Shown: positions 25,889 through 35,500 of the stretch, piece after piece
How the letters are laid out: the number at the start of each line of letters is the position of its first letter
Position numbering within the stretch: the stretch's first letter is position 1
Source: Aquimarina spinulae
Lineage (GTDB): Bacteria > Bacteroidota > Bacteroidia > Flavobacteriales > Flavobacteriaceae
Assembly: GCF_943373825.1 (NCBI RefSeq)
Contig: NZ_CALSBP010000001.1
Location: 868,001 to 932,000, forward strand
Length of the DNA stretch: 64,000 nucleotides
Direction of reading: 5' to 3'
The notes under the pieces: generated by a model
Databases searched by the model: none
Seen by the model: only the letters and a program-made list of their open reading frames with translations
What the model was told of the DNA's origin: nothing
Made by a program: the position numbers and the translations under genes

Positions 25889-26293
25889 TTATTCTTTTTT
25901 GAAAGTAATAGTACTAGTCCCCTGCGGATCTTTTTTAGATAGCGCCAATTTGCTGCTATCTAAATTCACAATGGTCATGTCTTCACTTTTCTTTTCATCT
26001 GTTGTGGTGAGTGTTTTTCCATCTTCAGAGATACTCCAGGTTCCTTTTGTTTCCTTTTTCCCCATAGGCATAAGAGCTACAAAAGTTTTATCTTCTTTGA
26101 ACTCGAAAGACATTTTTCCTATAAGTGCTTCTTTCATAACATCAGCAAACTCTTTCATTTCTTTATCAGCTCCTTCCATTTGATATTCGATATCACTTGC
26201 AACCCACTTTCCTTTTATAGCTTCATCTTTGGATTTTGATCCACAAGATATCGCTAATAATGTAACAAATGTTACTAATAATATTTTTTTCAT
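25889..26293 (-). CDS. Small lipocalin-like lipoprotein
   Basis: 134 residues, lipoprotein signal with lipobox LAISC (Cys17). The mature part begins IKGKWVASDIEY and contains MSFEFKEDKTFVAL, KGTWSISEDGKTL and a final strand, a pattern typical of lipocalin-like DUF domains in Bacteroidota (the G-x-W start and a short beta barrel). These proteins are thought to bind small hydrophobic ligands or to be stress-related, but the role is not settled. It is a single-gene unit with its own strong terminator and a motif copy 394 bases upstream. Confidence 0.8.
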   Translation of the reverse strand: MKKILLVTFVTLLAISCGSKSKDEAIKGKWVASDIEYQMEGADKEMKEFADVMKEALIGKMSFEFKEDKTFVALMPMGKKETKGTWSISEDGKTLTTTDEKKSEDMTIVNLDSSKLALSKKDPQGTSTITFKKE

Positions 26294-26686
26294 AATTTGA
26301 TTTTTCGTGTAATAGTTAGTATTTTTTTAGTTATATGTTAGAAACTATTTGTTACTATTTATTTCTTTGTTGTGTCTATATATTTACCTCGATGAGGTTT
26401 CTCATAGTCCCGAGTGTTAAATCATAGCGCTATTTATTCAGTTTGTTTTTAGAAATACTTCAAAAAGCTCTTTTGTGTGAACATCGAAATTAATATTCTT
26501 CGCAAGAGCTTATATCAGTTAATTGTTTGACGGTTGTATTTTACCATAATTTTACTTTCTTAGTTATTGTTTGCTAAATTATAATCGTTTGAAATAGATG
26601 GGATGAAAAAAAATGATGACGCAAGGTAGTCATAGGGCCCAATAATTTCTAAGCTCATCGTCCTGAAAAAATAACAATACACCATA
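26294..26686. other. Intergenic region, no gene seen
   Basis: 393 bases without a credible open frame on either strand (longest - strand frames from ATG are about 10 codons). The shared motif begins at its right end. It would be a long leader for the lipocalin-like gene. Confidence 0.4.
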
Positions 26687-26703
26687 GAATTAAGTGTTTT
26701 TTT
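26687..26703 (-). promoter_or_regulatory. Shared upstream motif, copy 7
   Basis: On the - strand AAAAAAACACTTAATTC then TATGG, a full match to the right half of the consensus. The left half is weak (AAGTCTTTTTAT). Confidence 0.5.
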
Positions 26704-26776
26704 ATAAAAAGACTTAAAATTATTTTTTGGATTGGATTATAATTGTTGCGGAGTAAATACAATTACCATGAAATCA

Positions 26777-28315
26777 TTAATCACATACACTTTTAAACTG
26801 AGTTCCAGGATCTTTTACCCAATCGGCAATATAAGAAGCAGAGGGATCATCTACTTGTACACATAATGTTGATGCATTATTTTGTATATGTACATTATTC
26901 TTTTCTAAATTAGCAGTAGCACCATTTTTAAGATTTAAAAAAGTTAACTGATTGCCAAGAACATTCAACTTTTCTAAAGCACTATTAGTACTAAGGTTTA
27001 ATTCTGTTAGTAAAAGATCATTACAGGACAATGTATTTAAAGCAGTATTGTTACTAAGATCAATTTCATGTATTTGGTTTTTCTTTAAATGAAAAATATC
27101 ATTTCCAAAAGACAATGACTCAAGTACAGGATTTTTACTAACATCTAAGGATGTTAATAAGTTACCACCACAAGATAATTTTTTTAGTTTGGTGTTTTTA
27201 GTGACATTCAAAGCTGTTAGTGAATTAAGTTGAATATTAAATACTTCTAGATTAATACAAGCACTAACATCAATCGTACTTATCCTGTTTTTAGTTATAT
27301 TTAATACCTTGAGATTCCTATTCTTGCTAATATTTATAGTTTCTAGATTTAGGGTAAAAACAGAATGAAATTCTTCTAGTACTATATTCTTACTCAAGTC
27401 TACTGATTTTAAAACATAAGACTTTAGCCCTAACCATTTTAAATTGGTAAAATGCTCAATACCAGTAAGGTCCGTTATTTTTGCAGATAATCGGGTTTTT
27501 TCAACATTTTTCGCTTCTTCAAAAGAGATTTCGCCATTACCATCAGTATCTATAATAGGATCATGTTTTAATAGTGCTTCCTTAAAAATTCCATCGGGAA
27601 AAACAATGTTCTTTCCTGTATTTTTATAAGTGATTTCAATATTAGCTTCTTTACGTATACCTTCATTCTCTACCAATACTATTGCAGTAATTTTTGAGTG
27701 GGTGTCAGGATCAAATAAAGATGGATCTTTTACACTTAATTCTCCTGTAGATGGATCTATGGTTATCGCTCCTTCTGGATCTTGGCTTTTTAGACTAAAA
27801 GATAATTCTCCTCGATTGGTTGTTGCTTCTAGAGTACCTAACTTCTGATCATTTTCTGGGTTTTCTTCAATAGTAGTTGTAAAATCTTTTACGGTAACAG
27901 TAGTTGGCTCCGAGTCGTCAATATCGTTAAGGGTAATCGTTACCTTGACTTCTTTAATTACTTCTCCGTTTTTTATTACTACTACAGCGATAAGTTCAGG
28001 ATAAGTTTCATAATCAAATAAGGACGCTTTTTTTACACTTAATGTTCCGGTAGCTTTATCAATAATTATGGCTCCTTCTGGGGTACCACTTTTAATAGAA
28101 AAAGTTATTTCTCCCTGATTGGTTGTAGCTTCTATAGTACCTATTTCTTGGTTTATAGAAGGATTTTCTTCCATAGTGGTTGCAAAATCTTTTACAGTAA
28201 TAGTAGTTGATGGCGCATCATCATCGTTACTACAAGATACAATGAAAGCACATATGAGCGCTATCGTACATAATTTTATGTTAGTCATTTTAATTAATTT
28301 AGAAGTCATTGACAA
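26777..28315 (-). CDS. Lipoprotein with two cadherin-like domains and leucine-rich repeats
   Basis: 512 residues; a start at 28288 (MTNIKLC...) would also give a full lipoprotein signal with lipobox FIVSC. Residues 40-135 and 140-235 are two similar cadherin-like repeats (TITVKDFATTMEENP / TVTVKDFTTTIEENP, then GAIIIDKATGTLSVKKASLF / GAITIDPSTGELSVKDPSLF). Next comes DGNGEISFEEAKN (about 260-272), an EF-hand-like calcium loop, then about nine leucine-rich repeats at 280-480 of the form L-x-x-L-x-I/V-x-x-N. The protein is probably displayed on the surface and binds another protein. It has a motif copy 93 bases upstream. Confidence 0.85.
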   Translation of the reverse strand: MSMTSKLIKMTNIKLCTIALICAFIVSCSNDDDAPSTTITVKDFATTMEENPSINQEIGTIEATTNQGEITFSIKSGTPEGAIIIDKATGTLSVKKASLFDYETYPELIAVVVIKNGEVIKEVKVTITLNDIDDSEPTTVTVKDFTTTIEENPENDQKLGTLEATTNRGELSFSLKSQDPEGAITIDPSTGELSVKDPSLFDPDTHSKITAIVLVENEGIRKEANIEITYKNTGKNIVFPDGIFKEALLKHDPIIDTDGNGEISFEEAKNVEKTRLSAKITDLTGIEHFTNLKWLGLKSYVLKSVDLSKNIVLEEFHSVFTLNLETINISKNRNLKVLNITKNRISTIDVSACINLEVFNIQLNSLTALNVTKNTKLKKLSCGGNLLTSLDVSKNPVLESLSFGNDIFHLKKNQIHEIDLSNNTALNTLSCNDLLLTELNLSTNSALEKLNVLGNQLTFLNLKNGATANLEKNNVHIQNNASTLCVQVDDPSASYIADWVKDPGTQFKSVCD

Positions 28316-28407
28316 ATAAAATTGTATATGTTCTCAACATATTAAAATTAACTATATTTCAAATAGTATGTAAATGGAATGGTTTGAATTAACAATGATT
28401 TACTGTT

Positions 28408-28423
28408 GAATTAAATACTTTTT
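28408..28423 (-). promoter_or_regulatory. Shared upstream motif, copy 8
   Basis: On the - strand AAAAAGTATTTAATTC then AACAG, preceded by TTTCAATTGTTAATGCTAC. It lies 93 bases upstream of the cadherin/LRR lipoprotein. The rest of the gap to 28686 shows no gene. Confidence 0.5.
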
Positions 28424-28686
28424 GTAGCATTAACAATTGAAATCAATTTTGTACCAGTTCTCATATGAAATTACCTACTAAAATCATTTCTTTTTATTCC
28501 ATATTTCAAAACAAAATATATCGATAGTTCTGCTATCCATAAATTTTCTTTTTCATCTGAATCAAAAATAATTTGATTCAGTTTACGGTATTTTCATATG
28601 AGAATAGGTATTACTATATAAAAGGTATAAAACAGGAATATGAATTTATAATAATAGATTAATGAAGTAGATGAGTTATGAAAAAC

Positions 28687-28716
28687 AAAAACCCTGATCT
28701 ATTGATCAGAGTTTTT
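28687..28716. terminator. Terminator after the split fibronectin lipoprotein
   Basis: AAAAACCCTGATC pairs with GATCAGAGTTTTT (one mismatch), with a TATT loop and T/A tails on both sides, 60 bases after the stop at 28777. Confidence 0.85.
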
Positions 28717-28776
28717 GAAAAATGTAGGGTCGGGGTAATCTCGATTTTTACGGATTGGTTAAAGGCAAAAACTGAA

Positions 28777-29446
28777 TTACTTTACCATAAAACTGGTTTT
28801 TGATTTTGCCTTATTACCTGTACTATCTATAACATCTATTTCTAAATAGTACTGTTTACCAGAAATAAGTGGTATGGCTTTTATACTGGTTACTGTTACT
28901 TTTTCTTTATATAAAGTAGGGGGATTTTTGTCTAATAGATAGATATTGTAATATGAAATATCTCCATCTAAATCTACAGCGTCCCAGGATAGATCAACAG
29001 TACTATTACCGTTGTCCTGGACAGTTATCTCTGCAGGAAAAGGAACATGATTTGTAATCGCTTCTCCCTGGGTATAAAAATTCCAGATCTCACTAGCTGC
29101 AGTTTCAGAACCGTTGATAGAAACTACTTTCCATTTGTTATTGAGTTCCTGGAGATAATTCAACAGTAGCTTTTGTGTCTGTGGTCGGAATCAATTTTCT
29201 CATTTCTGGAGAAGTTATTGAAGTAATTTCTAACCCATAACTAGTAGCTTTTTCATCTGTAGACCACTCAAAAGGAATAGTAATTACATTAGAATTTATA
29301 ATTTCACCTTCCTGACAAACTTGATTATTATCTGGAAATAGTAAATCTACTGCAGAAGGTTCTACTGGCGGTAGGGCATCATCATTAGAGCAAGAACACA
29401 AAGCCAAAAAAGTTACTACTATTACTAAATTATTTAGATATTTCAT
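28777..29446 (-). pseudogene. Fibronectin-type lipoprotein broken by a +1 frameshift
   Basis: The ATG at 29446 starts a lipoprotein signal (lipobox LCSC) and a first Ig/FN3-like domain that runs to ELSPGTQ and stops at 29138. The other frame is open from about 29163 to 28777 and continues exactly where the domain should (KWKVVSINGSETAASEIWNF), followed by a complete second FN3 domain (VDLSWDAVDLDGDISYYNIY). Removing one A from CAATAACAAATGG on the coding strand (about 29135-29143) gives SPGTQYKWKVVS, a perfect FN3 core. So about 223 residues are split by a one-base insertion. Its start overlaps the stop of the beta-helix gene, so it is the last gene of an operon. Confidence 0.85.
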
Positions 29447-29450
29447 TTTC

Positions 29451-32400
29451 TTATTTTTTAATTGCTTTAACATTAAAGGTTTGATGATTCGTTTTTAGAG
29501 AAATAAAGTATAATCCATTAGGGAGATTGTTAAAATTAAGTTTTACTTTTCCATTATCGGCTAGGAGGTTAACTTCTTTTGCCAATACACCTGACAGATT
29601 AAATACTTTTATTGTAGCAGGCTCGGTACTAGATAAGCCTTCAATATACATTTGATTCGTTACAAGGGTAGGATAGGCCTTAATAGCATTAAAAACAATA
29701 GTATCTTTAAAAACGCCCTGGCAATCTGATGTACCAACAATCTGTATTTTGTTGGGACCACTTTTTAAAGGAATTTGTATACTGACAGGCGTTGTGGTTT
29801 CAAACTCGAAAGAATATAATCCCTCGTTTACCTTTACTTCATAAAATGTACTTCCTGCCACCTGATAGGATGCTGTTTTATCTTCGTTTTTTATTCCTTG
29901 TGCTTTTACAACAAGATCTTCATAAGCAACAATGGCTATCTCATAGCATTGTTTGTAATCAGGAAAACTATCAATGAATAAACACACTTGATATGTGTTT
30001 TTTGCTAATTTTTCTAACGAAAAAGGAGTGTTCTTATCTATTGTTGTACGTATTGGTGTACTTAACGAACTCCCGGTGACGGTTAGATTGAAATTATAAG
30101 AAACATTTTGATCGATAGTCATTTCAAAACTACCATTGGCAACATTGGGACAAGTAGCGTTTTGTATTTTGATTTTTACATCACTTACTTCTATATTAGG
30201 TTGTGGGTTTACATTCACTTCTATGGTTACATTTGCCTGATCTTTATCACCATCTTTATCTGTGATTTCATAGGTTAGGTTGTCTGTACCTATATACCCT
30301 GTATTAGGAGAATACTTTATGGTATCGTCTTCGGGATTGGAAGTACCATTGGTATTAACAGTCGCAGTACCATTGGCAGGGGGATTTACAATAACGATTG
30401 CTCCAGGCTTTGCTCCATTATCACCAAAGTTATCGTTGGATACTACATTAAGAATATTATCATTACTATCTTTTTGTATAGTAAAATTATCATCTTGCGC
30501 AATGGGCATATCATTAACAGGAGTTGCGTCTATGGTAATAGTTACTGTGGCAGAACTTTTATCTCCGTTACTATCAGTAATCTCATAGGAGAAAGAGTCG
30601 GGACCACTGTATGCTATGAGTGGAGTATATTTTATAGTATCGTCTGTAGGTCCAGAGGTACCATTAGTATCAACAGTTGCAATACCATTACTTGGATTGC
30701 TTATCAAAGTTATGGCTCCAGAACTTGGCCCATCAGAACCAAAATCATCATTTCTTAATACATTAATGATATTGTCTCTACTATCTTGATCTACCGTTGA
30801 GGTATCATTTCGTGCGATGGGAGATCCATTAGGTGGTGTACCATCATTAAATTCAAATGTACCTATATCTTCTGCCACTCCACTAGGCCGGGGAGTGCCT
30901 GTAAAATCTTTTGCGATATCTTCTCCGAAATCTGCTCTAAACTTATTATAGATATTTGCTAAGAGAGCCCCTGCATCGATTACAGGAGAACCATCTAGAG
31001 GCATTAGATTTACATTAAGTTTAGCATCACCTTCTAGGTTGTCTTTGGCAAATGGATCTTGATTTAACTCATTAGCGCTATCATATCGCGTACCGTCAAA
31101 ACGCATAGAAAAATTTCCTTCTACAAAATTGTTGTTCACTGTTAATACAGAAGGATCACAACCCGTGAGATCAACTTGTCTTCCTCCAACGTCTTTAAAT
31201 AAGTTATTGGTAACCGAAAGGTTATCGGGTTCACATCCCCAGGCTCTGATGCCTACATTATTTATTCTTGTAAATGTATTGCTTGTTATAGAAATGATAC
31301 GATGTTCTTTGGCATCAATTTGTACTCCCACATCCAGATCCTTAAAAATATTGCCTATTAACCATACATCTTGTGTTCCTTCACAACGAAGACCTGTAGT
31401 ACTATCACGAAATTCATTATACAGAAAGTAGATGTTCCTGGGTCCTTCATTGGTGGCGTCATTAAAACCGGTACTACCAACAACACAGGCATCACCATTT
31501 GATGTAGTAGAAGATTGATAGCCATAGAAAACATTTTGTGAAACAACCACATCTCTAACCGATTTCAGATCTACAGCGTTTTCGCGATCATTATGCATCT
31601 TGTTTCCTCCTATGTATACATGATGCGGGGGATTGGTATTGCACTTGTGGCATGCCTGAAATGAATCACCATTATTATTGTAGGTTTCATTATATAATAT
31701 CCATACATGATGTGATCCAGAACTAGCTTGAAATGCATGAGAGTCTTTATCATTGTTTCGGATATTGTTATATACCTTACTATCCTGTATAAGTACATCA
31801 TGCCCAAAGATAGAGACTACAGGATTAAAATCGATAAATGCATTTACCGGATTAGATACTTCTATATTTCTGAACGCAATATAATCTGCTTGTATGACAT
31901 GACGGGATTTATGAAAAAATTTCAAGTTTTCTATAATAGCATATTGCCCTCGCCATGTAATCTCTCTTCGGTTACCTCTACCATCATACAAAATCTGTCC
32001 TATTCCTTTTATGATTACAGGGTTGTTGGTAGTTCCGTTAAGATTAATAACCGCATTATTAGGGATATCATAAGGGCCACCAGAAATTTCGACCACGTCT
32101 CCTGCGTTGAAAGTAACTGTTCTTTGACCTTTAAATAAGTCACACAAAGGTCGAGCAGCAGAGCCATCACTGTTGCTACAATTTGGATTTGTATTGTCTA
32201 CATAAATGGTTGGGGAGACATTAGAGTCAAAATTCCATCCAAAAGTAGGTGTGGGGATACCTATAGGTAGTTCTCTATCGGCTCTTACACTGCTTCGACT
32301 TGATTTGATTACGGTTTTTAGGTATGTATCACCTGTAATTGTTTCACAGATATTATCTTGATTGCTCGCTTCTAGCGGCTTATTAACAGCGTCGTTTATT

Positions 32401-32465
32401 GCAAAGACACTTATCATCCCAATAAGCAATGGAATAAATAAGGTTTTTAAAAATTGTATATTCAT
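29451..32465 (-). CDS. T9SS cargo: right-handed beta-helix protein with Ig-like repeats
   Basis: 1004 residues. Signal peptide at 1-24. Residues 85-540 have the coils of a parallel right-handed beta-helix (YIAFRNIEVSNP, HHVWILYNETYNNNGDSF, IYFLYNEFRDSTTGL, VWLIGNIFKDLDVGV), the fold of many polysaccharide lyases and surface glycan-binding proteins. Two tandem Ig-like repeats follow at about 555-650 and 652-745 (PIARNDTSTVDQDS, PIAQDDNFTIQKDS). The C-terminal 75 residues are a T9SS type A sorting domain (YPTLVTNQMYIEG to FNVKAIKK). No catalytic residues can be named. It precedes the split fibronectin lipoprotein with overlap. Confidence 0.85.
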   Translation of the reverse strand: MNIQFLKTLFIPLLIGMISVFAINDAVNKPLEASNQDNICETITGDTYLKTVIKSSRSSVRADRELPIGIPTPTFGWNFDSNVSPTIYVDNTNPNCSNSDGSAARPLCDLFKGQRTVTFNAGDVVEISGGPYDIPNNAVINLNGTTNNPVIIKGIGQILYDGRGNRREITWRGQYAIIENLKFFHKSRHVIQADYIAFRNIEVSNPVNAFIDFNPVVSIFGHDVLIQDSKVYNNIRNNDKDSHAFQASSGSHHVWILYNETYNNNGDSFQACHKCNTNPPHHVYIGGNKMHNDRENAVDLKSVRDVVVSQNVFYGYQSSTTSNGDACVVGSTGFNDATNEGPRNIYFLYNEFRDSTTGLRCEGTQDVWLIGNIFKDLDVGVQIDAKEHRIISITSNTFTRINNVGIRAWGCEPDNLSVTNNLFKDVGGRQVDLTGCDPSVLTVNNNFVEGNFSMRFDGTRYDSANELNQDPFAKDNLEGDAKLNVNLMPLDGSPVIDAGALLANIYNKFRADFGEDIAKDFTGTPRPSGVAEDIGTFEFNDGTPPNGSPIARNDTSTVDQDSRDNIINVLRNDDFGSDGPSSGAITLISNPSNGIATVDTNGTSGPTDDTIKYTPLIAYSGPDSFSYEITDSNGDKSSATVTITIDATPVNDMPIAQDDNFTIQKDSNDNILNVVSNDNFGDNGAKPGAIVIVNPPANGTATVNTNGTSNPEDDTIKYSPNTGYIGTDNLTYEITDKDGDKDQANVTIEVNVNPQPNIEVSDVKIKIQNATCPNVANGSFEMTIDQNVSYNFNLTVTGSSLSTPIRTTIDKNTPFSLEKLAKNTYQVCLFIDSFPDYKQCYEIAIVAYEDLVVKAQGIKNEDKTASYQVAGSTFYEVKVNEGLYSFEFETTTPVSIQIPLKSGPNKIQIVGTSDCQGVFKDTIVFNAIKAYPTLVTNQMYIEGLSSTEPATIKVFNLSGVLAKEVNLLADNGKVKLNFNNLPNGLYFISLKTNHQTFNVKAIKK

Positions 32466-32564
32466 AATTGAGGGTTTTTTACATTTTAGAGTAAGTACTT
32501 ACAACATTGTGTTTAGAGAATTGTAAAAGGTTATTTTCTTACTTTACTTTGTATGTCTAAATGA

Positions 32565-35500
32565 TTATTCTTTGACCACTTTAAAAGTAGGTGCTACTCC
32601 TGAATCCAAACGAAGTTTGATATAATAGATTCCATTGGCTAGTGCGCTAAGATCAATTTCTATTAGTTGTTGATTCGTGAAAGTTCTTAGGTTATAAATT
32701 TTAGCTCCTTTTGAATCATAGACACGATATGTTCCTGATCGTTCTACTCTAAAATCTATATACGTTATACCCGAAGTAGGATTTGGTGTGATGACAGCGA
32801 CGGGAAAAGAAGTTTCTTTAGTAATATTTACATATACTACAGCTTTATCGATCCCTCCCATAGCGTTGGTAATGGTATAGTCAAAAATGTCATCACCAAA
32901 AGCTTCAGGAAATGAAGTGTACATAACAAAATCATCAAATGGAGTTGTGGTATTATTGTCATTAAGAGTTGCAATCCCTTTAAGAGGAAGCGTATTTCCC
33001 AGAGTAATCCCTTCATCCCCGGGACCAACATCTCCAAAATCATCTTTACCATAACCATTATCTTGTAATACATTAATCACTTGAGGTCCACTATTCATTT
33101 CAAAAATTACAATATCATTTTGTGCAATAGGATTACTATTCACCCGAGTTATATTTATGATTACCGTTGCTGTGTCAGCATCTCCACTAGCATCTATGAT
33201 TTGATAGGTAAAACTATCTAAACCAGCAAAATTTGGTAAAGGAGTGTATTCGATAGTATCATCAGTTGGATCGGGGGTACCGTTATCATTTACAATAGCA
33301 GTACCATTTGTTGCTGGGGTTACTAGGGAAATTGGAACAGTGCCAGGCCCATCCCCACCAAAGCTATCATTGATTAATACATTTATAGAGGTTGCTCCAC
33401 TGTTTTTATCTATACTAATAGCATCATCTATAGCATTTGGCAGGTCATTAACAGGGGCAACTGTTATAGTTACTGTTGCTATATCAGTATCTCCATCTGC
33501 ATCTGTGATTTGATAAGTAAAAGTATCTGTACCATTAAAATCTAGAGAAGGGGTATAGGTAATGGTATCATCTGTAGGGTTATCTGGGGTACCATTGTCA
33601 TTTGCGGTAGCGGTACCATTTGTCGGTGCAATTACCAGAGCAATAGGAACAGTACCAGGCCCATCTCCTCCAAAACTATCATTGACTAGCACATTTATAG
33701 CAATTGTTCCATTGTCTTCATCTATAGTAACACTATCATCTACAGCATCGGGTAGATCATTAACAGGAGTAACTATTATTTTTACTATTGCTTCATCAAC
33801 ATCCCCGCTAGCATCAGTAATACTATAGCTAAATCTATCTGTACCATTAAAATTTGGAGAAGGTGTATAGATAATGGTGTCATCTGTAGGGTCATCCGGG
33901 GTGCCATTATCATTGATGGTTGCTGTTCCATTCTTAGGATCTATAGCACCAAAATCAATGGGCCCAATATCTGGCCCATCCCCTCCAAAGGTATCATTAG
34001 CTAATACATTTATAGTAGTTGCTCCACTGTCTTCATCTATAGTAACACTATCATCAACAGCATCGGGTACATCATTCACAGGAGTTACTGTTATTGTCAC
34101 AGTTGCTATATCTGTATTTCCGAGAGCATCTGTGATTTGATACGTAAAGCTATCGACACCATTATAATTTAAAGAAGGGATATATACGATAGTATCATCT
34201 GTAGGATCATTAGGGGTGCCATTGTTATTTACGGTTGCAGTACCATTTGTTGGTGTAGTAATCACTATGATACTTCCGGTATTAGGACCATTGCTCCCAA
34301 AATCGTCATTAGCCAATACATTGAGAGTAATTCCTGGATTATCTTCATCTACAATAAAAGTATCATCTACTGCATCCAACACTCTTATTGTTGCAGTAAT
34401 ATTTATAGTTACGGTACCAGTATCGGTATCTCCATCGCTATCTGTAATTATATAATTAAACCGATCTGATCCATTAAATCCGACATTTGGAGTGTATTCA
34501 AAATAATCATCGGTAGGGTCAGTAGGGGTGCCATTATCATTAGGGGTTACTATTCCATTGGCTGGTAGTATAGCTCCCAAGGTAATAGGTGTTGAACTCG
34601 GGCCGTTTTTTCCAAAACTATCGAGCCCATTACCATTATCATTTAATACAAAAATATTTGTAGCAGGACTGTCTTGTAGGATAGTTATATCATCGTCCTG
34701 TGCTTCTGGTTTATCATCATCTACGGTGATAACAACAGTGCCTTCATCGATATCTCCATCAGCATCTGTGATGATGTAGCTAAAAGTATCGATACCACCA
34801 AACCCTGGGTTTGGGGTATACGTAATGGTGTCATCTATAGGATCATTAGGGGTTCCATTATCATTAATAACTGCTACACCTCCTGTTGGTGCAGTCGAAC
34901 CAAAGATAATGCTCCCGATATTGGGGCCATCAGCTCCAAAGCTATCAGGGCCATTGCCATTGTCGATCAATACTTCTATACTAGTAGAGCCACTACCAGG
35001 ATCAATAGTAATAAGGTCATTTTGAGCTATCGGGAAAGAATCAGGAGGAGTAGGAGTACCAAACTCTGCAGCCCCGATATCATATTTTGTATTAAAAGGT
35101 CTATTTACCCTTTTCCAATCTTGAAAGGTGATCCCCATTTCTGATAGCATTTCATCAATACCAGGCATAAATCTGTCTACCTGATCCTGAGTGAGGATAT
35201 CAATCAATTCTGAAGTAGGCCGTAATGAAAAATCCTCTACACTGGCTAAATTAAAATCTGGAATTACTCCAGCCTCTCCATTAGTATCATGACCATATGT
35301 TCTTCTCCAGGCATCTATACCGATACGATCCTGGGGGCTGGCATTACCACAGCATTGAAATCTTAAGGTTGCAGGATCTCCTGTGTAGTAATTGTAATCA
35401 AACAGGTCGACTTCATTTTTTGCCATTTTAACATTGATATCAGCTTTATCAATTACATTACCTGCTACTTGTGTAAAATCTCCATTAGGCCGTATTATTC

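Noticed and set aside
33100..34890. Regularly spaced repeats that might suggest a CRISPR array
   Set aside because: The units are about 290 bases, in frame and encode Ig-like domains of the 32565-37073 gene.
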